Assembly: GCA_019116405.1 (NCBI GenBank)
Contig: DXBS01000109.1
Coordinates: 1 to 47,220, forward strand
Reading direction: 5' to 3'
Length of the DNA stretch: 47,220 nt
Source of the DNA: Candidatus Gallimonas intestinigallinarum
GTDB taxonomy: Bacteria > Bacillota_A > Clostridia > Christensenellales > Borkfalkiaceae
Below, one piece after another: positions 24,292-32,126 of this stretch (position 1 is the stretch's first letter; every line of letters begins with the position of its first letter). The translations under genes were made by a program, and so were the position numbers. The notes beneath the pieces are model-generated. The model had not been told where the DNA came from and made no database searches. It was given only the letters and a program-made list of their open reading frames with translations.

Positions 24292-24486
24292 TCAAGCGCT
24301 GACGGGCGGAAGCTTGTACAAAAGCAGCACATAGCGCCTTTTGTCCTGCGGCAGCGCGTGCACGCCCTTCACCTTAATGGACAGCGTGCCGTACAGGGTA
24401 TCATACACCAGTACGCTCCAGCCGTCCGGCAGTGCGGCAACGTCCTTGGCGCTGAGTTCATGCAATAATACGCTTACAGGCTTCAT
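24292..24486 (-). CDS. Small hypothetical protein
   Basis: A 64-aa protein beginning MKPVSVLLHELSAKDVAALP and rich in beta-prone residues. Its ATG overlaps the stop of the upstream gene (ATGA), so it is translationally coupled. No family recognised. Confidence 0.6.
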   Translation of the reverse strand: MKPVSVLLHELSAKDVAALPDGWSVLVYDTLYGTLSIKVKGVHALPQDKRRYVLLLYKLPPVSA

Positions 24487-24824
24487 GGCGCTTTCCCCCA
24501 TAGCCAGGCGGTTCCGTCCCTGATCTCTCTGACGTTCGTCGCCGAAAAGAACATCACTTTGCCGTTCCCCCACGCCGCCACGCTGTAGCGGGACTTGCTT
24601 GTCCGTTCGATCAGCACCGCGCCCGTCACCTGCGGCGCAAGCGGCAGCGGGACTTTGACAGAGTAGCTGACATATCCCGTCCCATAATAGTGCAGCATGT
24701 CCTCTCTGACTTCGGCTGTCCGCGCATCATCCTTTGGCGTTTCAAGGCGCAGAAAAACGGCGCCTTGCTCGCCCATGTCGTACCGGCGGAAGCCGTAAAT
24801 ACCTACATTCCCCGGGATCTCCAT
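24483..24824 (-). CDS. Hypothetical protein of the element
   Basis: A 113-aa protein, soluble and beta-rich (YVSYSVKVPLPLAPQVTGAV). ATG 24822-24824 follows GAGGTGACGGC. It sits between two small genes with 4-bp gap and 4-bp overlap, as in a compact phage operon. No family recognised. Confidence 0.6.
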   Translation of the reverse strand: MEIPGNVGIYGFRRYDMGEQGAVFLRLETPKDDARTAEVREDMLHYYGTGYVSYSVKVPLPLAPQVTGAVLIERTSKSRYSVAAWGNGKVMFFSATNVREIRDGTAWLWGKAP

Positions 24825-24828
24825 GCCG

Positions 24829-25062
24829 TCACCTCAGGAAGATGCTCTTTGCCGTCTCCAACGCTTTCATGGCGGCAGCTTCATCCAGGATCCTGACCTT
24901 GTCGCCGTCCGCCGTCTTGCCGAGCGCGCCCATAACCGTGAGCGAAAGATCGTTCAGCTCTTGGATCGCTGCTTCCGCCTCGCCGTGCTCCAGCTGCTTG
25001 GTCTCACGAAAGTGAAGGTATTCCCGCAGCTCTTCTTCCGTCATTTTGATTTGAACTTCCAT
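24829..25062 (-). CDS. Small helical protein
   Basis: A 77-aa protein beginning MEVQIKMTEEELREYLHFRE, mostly alpha-helical with a coiled-coil look. ATG 25060-25062 follows AAGGGAGATAAG. An extension upstream would read through non-coding sequence without a ribosome site. Function unknown. Confidence 0.65.
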   Translation of the reverse strand: MEVQIKMTEEELREYLHFRETKQLEHGEAEAAIQELNDLSLTVMGALGKTADGDKVRILDEAAAMKALETAKSIFLR

Positions 25063-25207
25063 TTTCTTATCTCCCTTAATTTTTTTGTCCTCTCCCCCTG
25101 TAAGTCTGCGGAGTTCTCCCCGCAGACTATCAAGGGAGATACAGGAAGCCGATGCAATGGTCTGCCCATTCCTGCCGCCCACGCGGACATCGGCATGTTA
25201 TTGTGCA

Positions 25208-25314
25208 AGTCCCCCGTTTCGGGGATTTCTTCCGGTCTGATCGCACGCAGCGAAGATGCATCCGTCCCCGAATGCGGGGATTTTGGCAGCCGCCCGCAGC
25301 CCTGCGGGCGGCTG
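25208..25314 (-). repeat. Paired hairpin repeat followed by a strong hairpin
   Basis: TCCCCCGTTTCGGGGA near 25210-25225 and TCCCCGAATGCGGGGA at 25265-25280 form the third clear copy of the repeat. Next to it a 13-bp stem (CAGCCGCCCGCAG, 25287-25314) lies just past the 69-aa gene and may be a partial terminator within the train. The stretch 25063-25207 shows nothing else. Confidence 0.75.
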
Positions 25315-25321
25315 CCTTTGC

Positions 25322-25531
25322 TCAATCCCTGCCCTTGCGCAAGGGTTTTTTCTGCTTCTCGCGCGCAAGCTGTAAGTTCTCCCGCGTCTTGGGATAGTAT
25401 GTCGTCACATCCGAGACAACGCGCCCGCGCTTGTCCTCCACTTTCCTTCGCACCGCGATGTTCTTCTCCGTGAGATAGACATCGTCCGCGCCCTTCAGAT
25501 CGACTTTTTTCTTCAAAAAAATTTTCTTCAT
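25322..25531 (-). CDS. Small basic protein
   Basis: A 69-aa protein beginning MKKIFLKKKVDLKGADDVYL, with high Lys/Arg content throughout. ATG 25529-25531 lies behind GAGG, overlapping the end of the upstream gene's stop region. It could bind nucleic acid. No family recognised. Confidence 0.65.
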   Translation of the reverse strand: MKKIFLKKKVDLKGADDVYLTEKNIAVRRKVEDKRGRVVSDVTTYYPKTRENLQLAREKQKKPLRKGRD

Positions 25532-25538
25532 AGCTGCC

Positions 25539-26684
25539 TCACTCATTCACAGCGCCGGAAAAAATGATCTCCGTCGGATCAAGCTCGATGCCGGATACCC
25601 CGGTATGCCCTTCGATCGACGCCCAGATGATATCGCTCTCCAGCGTAATGGTCTGATACTCGCTGACAAGGCTCAACTGCACCGTCCAGAGCACTTTATC
25701 TTTACAATAACTGGTAGAATCAAAGAGCTCCGCAATGCGCGTTGTATCAAGATCCCTGAAATATGTCGTCGTTCCGGTATAATCTCCGGTCGCATAGTTT
25801 GCGCTCGTGTAAGAGAAGTTGTAAGCGTCAAACATTCTGAGATCGAAATACAGCGTCTTTCCCTCGGCATCCTCGATCGTATCGCAATGATATGTACTTG
25901 CAGACGTCCCGGAAGGATAATGCTGCGAGAAATAGTCCTTATCCGTTCCGGCCTGAGTAAAAGACAGCGTCTCCGTCAGATTGGTATCGATGGCGAGCGT
26001 GTAGACTTCGCTCAGCGTATATTCGACCGCGATCACGCCGCCGAGATCGGTATCATTGTTATTGATATCCACCGACACTTCCGTCTCCCCGCCAAGGTTG
26101 ACGTCCACATTGCCGATCTTGACCGATACATCCGTGATCGACTGCGCGTAGTCGATCGTGCAGGTCGCCGTGATCGCGGGATCCCATTCTGATGTGCACG
26201 TCAATACGATCTGCGCACCGAACTCCTGTTCGCAGACAACCGTCGCGATGCGACTGTCCTCTTCATTGGGCGTGACAGTGACATAGTCGGTTGCCGTTTT
26301 TCCCGTTGACCATTCATTCTGCTCTGCAAAACCGATGTACCAGCTCACATTTTTGTTGGCCGCTGTTTCCGGCTGCACCGTCGCCGTGACCGTGATCCCT
26401 TCGCTTGCCGTAGCGGACTGCGCCGTGGGGACTGCGTACACCATCGATGCGGGCAGCGCGTATGATTCCCCGCTCTGCATTTCGTTCCCGTCCCCGTCCG
26501 TAACGCCGGAGACCTGCTCGCCGCCTTCGACCGGATCACTCGGCCCCGTGAATCCGCTCCAGTCACGGAATCCGTTCGTCACGACGCCGATCCACGTCCC
26601 GACGCCAATCACCGCCAACAGGATGATGACCAGCAGAAACGCTGCCACCTGCTTGAGCGTATTGTTACTGTTATTTCTTGGCAT
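25539..26684 (-). CDS. Membrane-anchored Ig-like protein (paralog A)
   Basis: A 381-aa protein. One transmembrane helix at about residues 11-34 (VAAFLLVIILLAVIGVGTWI) leaves the rest outside. An extracellular Big_2-like Ig domain (TVTATVQPETAANKNVSWYI...ITATCTIDY) is followed by a second beta-rich domain. The C-terminus GVSGIELDPTEIIF matches the restored tail of the frameshifted paralog at 27782-28824. ATG 26682-26684 is chosen over a GTG 9 bp earlier because of spacing from AGGAG. Candidate virion-tip, adhesin or secretion component. Confidence 0.75.
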   Translation of the reverse strand: MPRNNSNNTLKQVAAFLLVIILLAVIGVGTWIGVVTNGFRDWSGFTGPSDPVEGGEQVSGVTDGDGNEMQSGESYALPASMVYAVPTAQSATASEGITVTATVQPETAANKNVSWYIGFAEQNEWSTGKTATDYVTVTPNEEDSRIATVVCEQEFGAQIVLTCTSEWDPAITATCTIDYAQSITDVSVKIGNVDVNLGGETEVSVDINNNDTDLGGVIAVEYTLSEVYTLAIDTNLTETLSFTQAGTDKDYFSQHYPSGTSASTYHCDTIEDAEGKTLYFDLRMFDAYNFSYTSANYATGDYTGTTTYFRDLDTTRIAELFDSTSYCKDKVLWTVQLSLVSEYQTITLESDIIWASIEGHTGVSGIELDPTEIIFSGAVNE

Positions 26685-26699
26685 ATTTTTCACTCCTTT

Positions 26700-27713
26700 T
26701 TAATATCGTTCCATCAGATCTCCAAGACCTTCTTGTACGGTCGCTGCCTCTTCCTCGGTGTATTCCCTGTCCTGTACGGCATAGTAAAATGTGACATATG
26801 CGCTTAGCGCAGTACGAACGTCAGTATCGCCGGAAGATTCACCACTTGAGACAATATCCGTATACAGTTTGTGTATCGTGCCCATAATGGGCTCAATTTC
26901 CTCATAGCTCTGCGCACGCGCTGCCTGTACCATATAACGGATCAGAGCTTCTTCCTTCTCTGCTATTGTCTCCGGATAATCCTCCGGCTTCTCCGGTTCT
27001 TCCGTCGGTCTCTCGGGATCATCAGGCTGCAGGGCACCGTCCGGATCTGTGATGACGATCTGATCGGGATCGAGGATAATTTCCGTTACGCCCGACCCGA
27101 CGCCGAATCCGAAGCGGTATTCCTCTTCGCCGATCGTAATGATCAGTGTGAACAGATCGCCCGTCGTCTCCGCGTCTCCGGAGATCACGACTTCACCGCC
27201 GAGCGCCGCCGTAAGGATGGACGGAACAGTCGTATAATCGATCGTGAAGCCCGTTTCCGTCTGTATGATCGTAAAGCCCGCCGTCATGTCCTCGCCGTCC
27301 ATGTCACGCCAGGTGTACGGCTCGCCATCGAGCGTGAAGGCAAAATTGTTCTTGCTCGCATTCCCCACGATCTGCATCGTGTACTGCGTGTCGCCGATGA
27401 GATTCTGCACACGAACTTCGTCACCGGGATAGACTTCAATATCCTCCGCCGATTGCGAATAGATCTCATCGTCGATCACGATGACCGTCGTCGGAATCCT
27501 GCCGCCGAAGCCGTCCGTCACCAAGTACGCGATCCCGAAGCCGGCAAAACTAAGGATCGCAAGCAGGAGAATGACCAGCAGCACGATCGCCACCGTTCTT
27601 GCCGTCTTTTTCCGCTGCTCTTTCTTCGCCTTTTGTTCCTGTTCCGCCTTCGTCATGCGCTGCGACGTAGACGAGCGGCTTGTCCCGGACCTGCTATTGC
27701 GTTTGTTCGCCAT
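26700..27713 (-). CDS. Membrane-anchored extracellular protein
   Basis: A 337-aa protein. A 35-residue Lys/Gln-rich cytoplasmic head precedes a transmembrane helix (VAIVLLVILLLAILSFAGFG). The outer part has beta-rich domains, a Pro/Glu hinge (PDDPERPTEEPEKPEDYPE) and a C-terminal helical bundle with conserved Tyr. ATG 27711-27713 follows GGGGGTGACAC. Same topology as the two Ig-like neighbours. Function unknown; membrane assembly or host surface interaction is likely. Confidence 0.7.
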   Translation of the reverse strand: MANKRNSRSGTSRSSTSQRMTKAEQEQKAKKEQRKKTARTVAIVLLVILLLAILSFAGFGIAYLVTDGFGGRIPTTVIVIDDEIYSQSAEDIEVYPGDEVRVQNLIGDTQYTMQIVGNASKNNFAFTLDGEPYTWRDMDGEDMTAGFTIIQTETGFTIDYTTVPSILTAALGGEVVISGDAETTGDLFTLIITIGEEEYRFGFGVGSGVTEIILDPDQIVITDPDGALQPDDPERPTEEPEKPEDYPETIAEKEEALIRYMVQAARAQSYEEIEPIMGTIHKLYTDIVSSGESSGDTDVRTALSAYVTFYYAVQDREYTEEEAATVQEGLGDLMERY

Positions 27714-27735
27714 GTGTCACCCCCTTTTGCGCTCT

Positions 27736-27755
27736 CCCCGCCCGTTTCCGGGCGG
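27736..27755 (-). terminator. Hairpin between anchored-protein genes
   Basis: CCCGCCCG pairs with CGGGCGGG across a short loop, just upstream of the 337-aa gene. It may attenuate transcription from the upstream genes. Confidence 0.5.
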
Positions 27756-27781
27756 GTTTGCGCGTGTTCTTTCTTTGCGCA

Positions 27782-28824
27782 TCAGAACTCAAGTCCCTCA
27801 TCGGGAAGCTGGATCCCGGATGCGTTCGAACCAATGCCGGAGAAATAGCATTGCATCTGTTGCACATGTTCTCCAGCCTCATCTGTTACAGTGATAACAA
27901 ATTGAAGGCCTGCACGACTTGAATCAGAAACCAGATAAGAGCGATATGCATAAATTGGCTAACAGATAATGTTGAACTTCCAAATCCTAATAAAGTCTTA
28001 ATAGAGGAATTAAAAGAAAGGGAGCTACTATCTGTATTCTCTTCGGAATCAAACAGCAACGACGTCCCCACACTCAAACCTGCCCGTGTCAACGCATTAC
28101 GGTATTGAGGAGTACCGCCAAATTGAATTTCGATAGAAGAAGGAACAACCGCTTTCGTGTATACGTCAGAATATACTGCCGTCACCGTATGCGAAGACGT
28201 ATAGCCCGAAAGTTCATCGAAGCTGTCCACAAGCGGGAAAGCAATTGAGTTAGTAGACTCACTCACATTCCAACTGAAATTCTTGGACGTATCCGTATGC
28301 GTGAAATTGAACTGTGCAGTGGCGCCCTCGTACTTTTGCACATAGTCAACCGTACAGGTGTCGCTGATCTCCTCATATCCGCGGATATTTGCCGTGATGA
28401 TCGCCTGCGTTCCGAACGGCGCCAGGCACTCCACCTCCGCCGTAAGCGCGCCGTCCGACGTCGGCGTAATCGTCAGATAGTCGGAAATGTCACCCTGCGA
28501 GCCGCTGCCCCAGCTGCCCTGTGTTTCGCCCCACGCGATCGACCAATCCACGATTGCGTTGAGCGCGTCCGACGGCGTCACCGTCGCCGTGATCTGCTGC
28601 ACTGTCTGCCCGTCCTCATTCTGCGTCGTCACTGCCGCCAGCGAGAGCAGACCATTATCATTGCCGGACGGCGTCACCTGCATCTGCTGCCCGAAATCCT
28701 CCGGCGCTGCCGTATTCCCGCGCGTAAAGATCGCGCCCAGGCATACGCCTGCGGCGACCACCGCCGCGAGTCCGATGGCGGCGACCGCCGCCGTTCCCTT
28801 CTTACAGTTGTTCTTTGCTTTCAT
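27782..28824 (-). pseudogene. Membrane-anchored Ig-like protein (paralog B) with a C-terminal frameshift
   Basis: The frame from ATG 28822-28824 encodes 312 aa and stops at 27886: a transmembrane helix near residues 12-32, a Big_2-like Ig domain and a Ser/Thr-rich domain. A -1 shift near 27940-27955 opens another frame that continues AYRSYLVSDSSRAGLQFVIT...GIGSNASGIQLPDEGLEF and ends at 27782. This tail is similar to the C-terminus of paralog A, so the shift is real at gene level. It could be a mutation, a sequencing error or programmed frameshifting; no classic slippery heptamer is seen. Confidence 0.7.
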
Positions 28825-28945
28825 GATGTCCCTTCCTTTTTCAATTTTTTATAGTTCCCGCTTCCGCGGCTCGATTCGCTGCTCCCTTCCGCTTTTTTGC
28901 TACGTCATACTCACCCCCCCCGATCGATATGCCACCGCCCTTTTC

Positions 28946-29029
28946 TCAAAGCATGATCGTGCAAACGCCAACGATCAGCACGATCAGGCAGAGGGCGAGC
29001 GTCAACAGCATTCGCTTAAAAATGCTCAT
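28946..29029 (-). CDS. 27-aa hydrophobic peptide
   Basis: MSIFKRMLLTLALCLIVLIV plus VGCTIML-type tail: a basic start and one transmembrane helix. AGGAGG precedes the ATG at 29027-29029, and the ATG overlaps the stop of the 72-aa gene (ATGA). Size and topology resemble pVII/pIX minor coat proteins of Ff phages, by analogy only. 28825-28945 holds no other gene. Confidence 0.65.
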   Translation of the reverse strand: MSIFKRMLLTLALCLIVLIVGVCTIML

Positions 29030-29244
29030 TTCTCTTTCCCTCCTGTTTTTCCGCTTTCGATCAGACGCCTGATCTCCTTCACGATCCTGATCACCATCAA
29101 TATCCCGACGAACACCGCCACGCCGATCACGATCCACGTCATCCACGGCACCGCCGCTGCCAGGAACGTAAACTCGCCCGAAAGGTACTCGACCAGGATC
29201 CGCAGCAGTACCGCCACGATCAGCCCGCATATCGCTCCAAGCAT
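29026..29244 (-). CDS. 72-aa two-helix membrane protein, candidate major coat protein
   Basis: Hydrophobic segment 1 (LGAICGLIVAVLLRILVEYL) could be a signal sequence. It is followed by an AAAVP-like cleavage region near residues 29-33, helix 2 (WIVIGVAVFVGILMVIRIV) and a Lys/Arg-rich C-terminus. This is the layout of an inoviral major coat precursor: signal, hydrophobic core, basic DNA-facing tail. The usual acidic N-terminal segment of the mature protein is not evident. Start 29242-29244. Confidence 0.65.
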   Translation of the reverse strand: MLGAICGLIVAVLLRILVEYLSGEFTFLAAAVPWMTWIVIGVAVFVGILMVIRIVKEIRRLIESGKTGGKEK

Positions 29245-29245
29245 T

Positions 29246-31219
29246 TCACTTCACCTCCTTATCTCTGATTTTTCCGATGATCGTACCGATGATCCCGACT
29301 GCCGCCGTCCCCAGCGCCAGCCCTGCCAGGATCCACACAAGCTTCCAAAAATCTTCATTGCTGAAATCCGTCGGCGGCGTGATCGGGTCGATAATGTCGA
29401 TCGGGTTTGCGACCACCGGAATAACCGTCATCTTTTCCGCTTCGCTCTTGAATGTCAGCTGGATCACGTCAAAGTTCAGGAATACACTCTGCTGGGCGAC
29501 GTAGGCTTCCCCATAGAAAAGACCGCTTTCATAATCGGAAGTCCAGTTAATATCCACATATCCCGTTTTCGATAAATAGTCACTTACCGCAAAACGGAAC
29601 ATGACAAGAACTTGCCCGTCTGTCCGATATGCCTCTCTGATTGACTCAACGTCTGAAACCTGACACATCAACCGATCCGCTATATTTTCCGCTGTTCCGG
29701 CAAAGTCTTCGTCTTTTGGGATATAGATCGGGGAAAAGCTCCGTCCTTCCTCTTCCGGGATGCTTCCAAACATAGAATTCCAGATGCCGAACTCCTGCCA
29801 GTTATCCCACCAGCTCGGATCTCCGTCCGCCCAGGATACGATCTCTTGAATATCTTCTTCCACGTCAAAATCGTAATAGCTGTATCCCTTTTGGATCTTT
29901 CCGCGGCCGTTGTCCACTTTCCGGCTCTCGTCTATGTCTGCATCGAACAGATCCGCACTGATGACTCTTCCGTCTTTCACGTTCAGCTCGCCACTGTCAA
30001 AAGTCTTATCGTAGCCGAATATGTATTCTTCTAGTCGGTTGGAACTCACGCCTCCTATTCCTTCAATATCTTCCGCATACGGATCGTACTCTTCAATGTC
30101 GCACCAATTGGCCGTTGGAAGAAGATAATATAGCGGATTGATTACTGTCTCACCCGTGCTATTCCAAACATATTCGTAATATCCGCCCGAGCCCACCGTC
30201 GAATGAAATCCCGCATAAAATGCATTCCTGTAATCATGTACAAGATTTCCGGTGGAATCTCTCTCTTCCATGTCAACGCCAATGTAGGGAAGGCTCTCGG
30301 TATAAAACCCCTCGTGACTCGTCACGATCATCGGCTTCGTCTTATACTCCCACCATTCCGCCTTGATGCGTTGCAGCGTGCTGTACTCATCGAAAAGCTC
30401 CTGCGGCACGGTGAAGTACACCGTGTCCAACTGATTCTGATGCCCGGCGCCCAGACTCGACGTCTGCGTCCGCCAAAAAGTCTTTTGCACATCCAGCTCC
30501 ACGCTTTCCAGCGTGTCCCGCCGGATCTCCAGCGTGCTTTCCGCATTGCTGTCCGTTCCGCAGCCCGCTGCATACCCCGTGCAGCGGTATGTAACGGACT
30601 GTTCGTTACGTTCCGTAAAGCTGTCCGTCGCGTTCTGGTCTCCCAGGAACCACACCTGGATGCTCGCAATGTCATACCGCCGTACGCCGTCATGTCCCCG
30701 GGCATATGCGCGTGCGCGCTCGTACACCGTTTTGCTGTCCGCAATCTTGAACTTGTAAAACCGATAGTTGTCCGTATGATCCAGCACGGTGATCTCCACG
30801 TTCTCGTAGATCGTGGGCTCGCCCGCCACATTGTAGTAAGTTGCCATATTGACCACATTCGCGCCCGCACGCGCGCTGATCTCCCGCTCCGTTGGATTGT
30901 ACAAGTACAGGTAGATGCCGTAATAGTTCTGGGCGATGAAGCTGCTCTCCGAATAGCCGTACTCCATGAAGCCGACGTCATCCAGGAGGAAGTGCCGCCC
31001 CTCCGCATCCGCCGGGTATGCCACGACGTCGATCTCCTTCAGATCGTCCTCGATGCTCGACCGATCATAGGCGGTGTACTCTGCCGCGTAGACGGGCAAA
31101 AATGTACGCGCCGCGGCGCCAAAAGCGATCATGAGTGCGACCAAAATGCAAAAGACAGCCATGAGAGCACGCCCCGCGCCCCTCTTGACTGTCTGATCGC
31201 TTATTTTGAAACTATTCAT
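29246..31219 (-). CDS. Large secreted, C-terminally anchored protein (candidate adsorption protein)
   Basis: A 657-aa protein, first in the gene train. The N-terminal hydrophobic segment at about 16-45 (LMAVFCILVALMIAFGAAAR) is a signal peptide or anchor. A long extracellular part is rich in Tyr, Asp and Trp. One C-terminal helix (LVWILAGLALGTAAVGIIGT) is followed by a short basic tail. This matches the topology of pIII-type receptor-binding proteins of filamentous phages. No sequence homology is recognised, so the role is inferred. ATG 31217-31219 lies only about 28 nt from the predicted start of transcription. Confidence 0.7.
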   Translation of the reverse strand: MNSFKISDQTVKRGAGRALMAVFCILVALMIAFGAAARTFLPVYAAEYTAYDRSSIEDDLKEIDVVAYPADAEGRHFLLDDVGFMEYGYSESSFIAQNYYGIYLYLYNPTEREISARAGANVVNMATYYNVAGEPTIYENVEITVLDHTDNYRFYKFKIADSKTVYERARAYARGHDGVRRYDIASIQVWFLGDQNATDSFTERNEQSVTYRCTGYAAGCGTDSNAESTLEIRRDTLESVELDVQKTFWRTQTSSLGAGHQNQLDTVYFTVPQELFDEYSTLQRIKAEWWEYKTKPMIVTSHEGFYTESLPYIGVDMEERDSTGNLVHDYRNAFYAGFHSTVGSGGYYEYVWNSTGETVINPLYYLLPTANWCDIEEYDPYAEDIEGIGGVSSNRLEEYIFGYDKTFDSGELNVKDGRVISADLFDADIDESRKVDNGRGKIQKGYSYYDFDVEEDIQEIVSWADGDPSWWDNWQEFGIWNSMFGSIPEEEGRSFSPIYIPKDEDFAGTAENIADRLMCQVSDVESIREAYRTDGQVLVMFRFAVSDYLSKTGYVDINWTSDYESGLFYGEAYVAQQSVFLNFDVIQLTFKSEAEKMTVIPVVANPIDIIDPITPPTDFSNEDFWKLVWILAGLALGTAAVGIIGTIIGKIRDKEVK

Positions 31220-31225
31220 ATTTCA

Positions 31226-31283
31226 CCAAAATAGAACTTTTGTTCTATTTTGGATTATACACCGAACTATCGTTCTATGTCAA
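31226..31283 (-). promoter_or_regulatory. Main promoter of the element with two operators
   Basis: TTGACA (31278-31283) and TATAAT (31254-31259) are 18 bp apart on the minus strand. Operator 1 (31226-31253) is a perfect palindrome with 12-bp arms ending in AGAAC-TTTT-GTTCT, covering the start site. Operator 2 (31263-31276), CGAAC-TATC-GTTCT, lies between -35 and -10 and matches the Gram-positive LexA box at all but one position. A GTTCT half-site recurs at 31301-31305. Confidence 0.8.
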
Positions 31284-31316
31284 GACTTTTCAGAAAAAAA
31301 GTTCTAAAATAATTTT

Positions 31317-31676
31317 ATGAAATTTGGCAAAATATTGAAATCACTCCTTGATGAAAACAATTTATCCCAATCCACCTTCGCCGATGCCATTGGCTATACA
31401 CAGCGCGCTGTTTCAAAATGGGTCAATGAGCAATCTGAACCAAGTGAAATGGCAATAATTAGAACTGCTGATTTTTTCCAACTTTCAACCGATTATCTAT
31501 TAGGAAGAACTGATGAATATGGCATCGGCGCAATGCCAGAAAATAAAGCAATTAGGCTTTCCATTCGGGAACAAGAAGTGCTGGATCTGTTTAACAAAAT
31601 GTCCCCGTCGCTCCAAAACCGATTTATCGGTTTTGGAGAAGGTCTGATCGGAATGAAAGAGTCGGCAAAACTATAA
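31317..31676 (+). CDS. Xre-family repressor
   Basis: A 119-aa protein with an N-terminal cro/C1 helix-turn-helix (NNLSQSTFADAIGYTQRAVS) and LSTDYLLGRTDE, standard in phage and ICE repressors. There is no peptidase domain. It is transcribed away from the structural genes; it probably binds the AGAAC-N4-GTTCT operators next door and keeps the prophage silent. No ribosome site is seen, so the mRNA may be almost leaderless. Confidence 0.88.
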   Translation: MKFGKILKSLLDENNLSQSTFADAIGYTQRAVSKWVNEQSEPSEMAIIRTADFFQLSTDYLLGRTDEYGIGAMPENKAIRLSIREQEVLDLFNKMSPSLQNRFIGFGEGLIGMKESAKL

Positions 31677-31707
31677 TTCTTAGGAAATCTATATTTAGGA
31701 GAAACGC

Positions 31708-32031
31708 ATGGAACTTAATAATGAAAATAAGCAGTCCCACAAAGCTATTGTATGCCCACGCTGCAAAAGCGAACGCATTGAATTTATTTCGCACTATTAT
31801 AAGCGCATTGGCGCAAGGATAGCGCAAGATCTATTTATTATTGCTCTTGTGGTTTTGTTAGTGATTTTTTGTTTTTCATACGAAAATGGACCATACTATG
31901 AGTTCCTTGGCTGGGGAATCGTTTGCTTCTCCATTGTAATTATGCTACACGTTGGAATTTTGGTCTCCGAAAGCCACATGCACGCTAAAGCAATATGTCG
32001 TGATTGTGGATATATTTGGCTATTAGACTGA
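31708..32031 (+). CDS. Zinc-ribbon membrane protein
   Basis: A 107-aa protein. CPRCKSERIEF and CRDCGYIW provide a Cys4 zinc ribbon split by two transmembrane helices (LFIIALVVLLVIFCF and FLGWGIVCFSIVIML). ATG 31708-31710 follows TAGGAG. Base composition is AT-rich compared with its surroundings. Possible superinfection or signalling role; function unknown. Confidence 0.7.
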   Translation: MELNNENKQSHKAIVCPRCKSERIEFISHYYKRIGARIAQDLFIIALVVLLVIFCFSYENGPYYEFLGWGIVCFSIVIMLHVGILVSESHMHAKAICRDCGYIWLLD

Positions 32032-32126
32032 AAAGCGGAGCGTATTGTCGCTCCGTTTCATTTATTAACATCCGCCCATGAAGTAAAGTTAATTCATGAT
32101 ATAATCCCCTTTCAAGGGGGAATATT

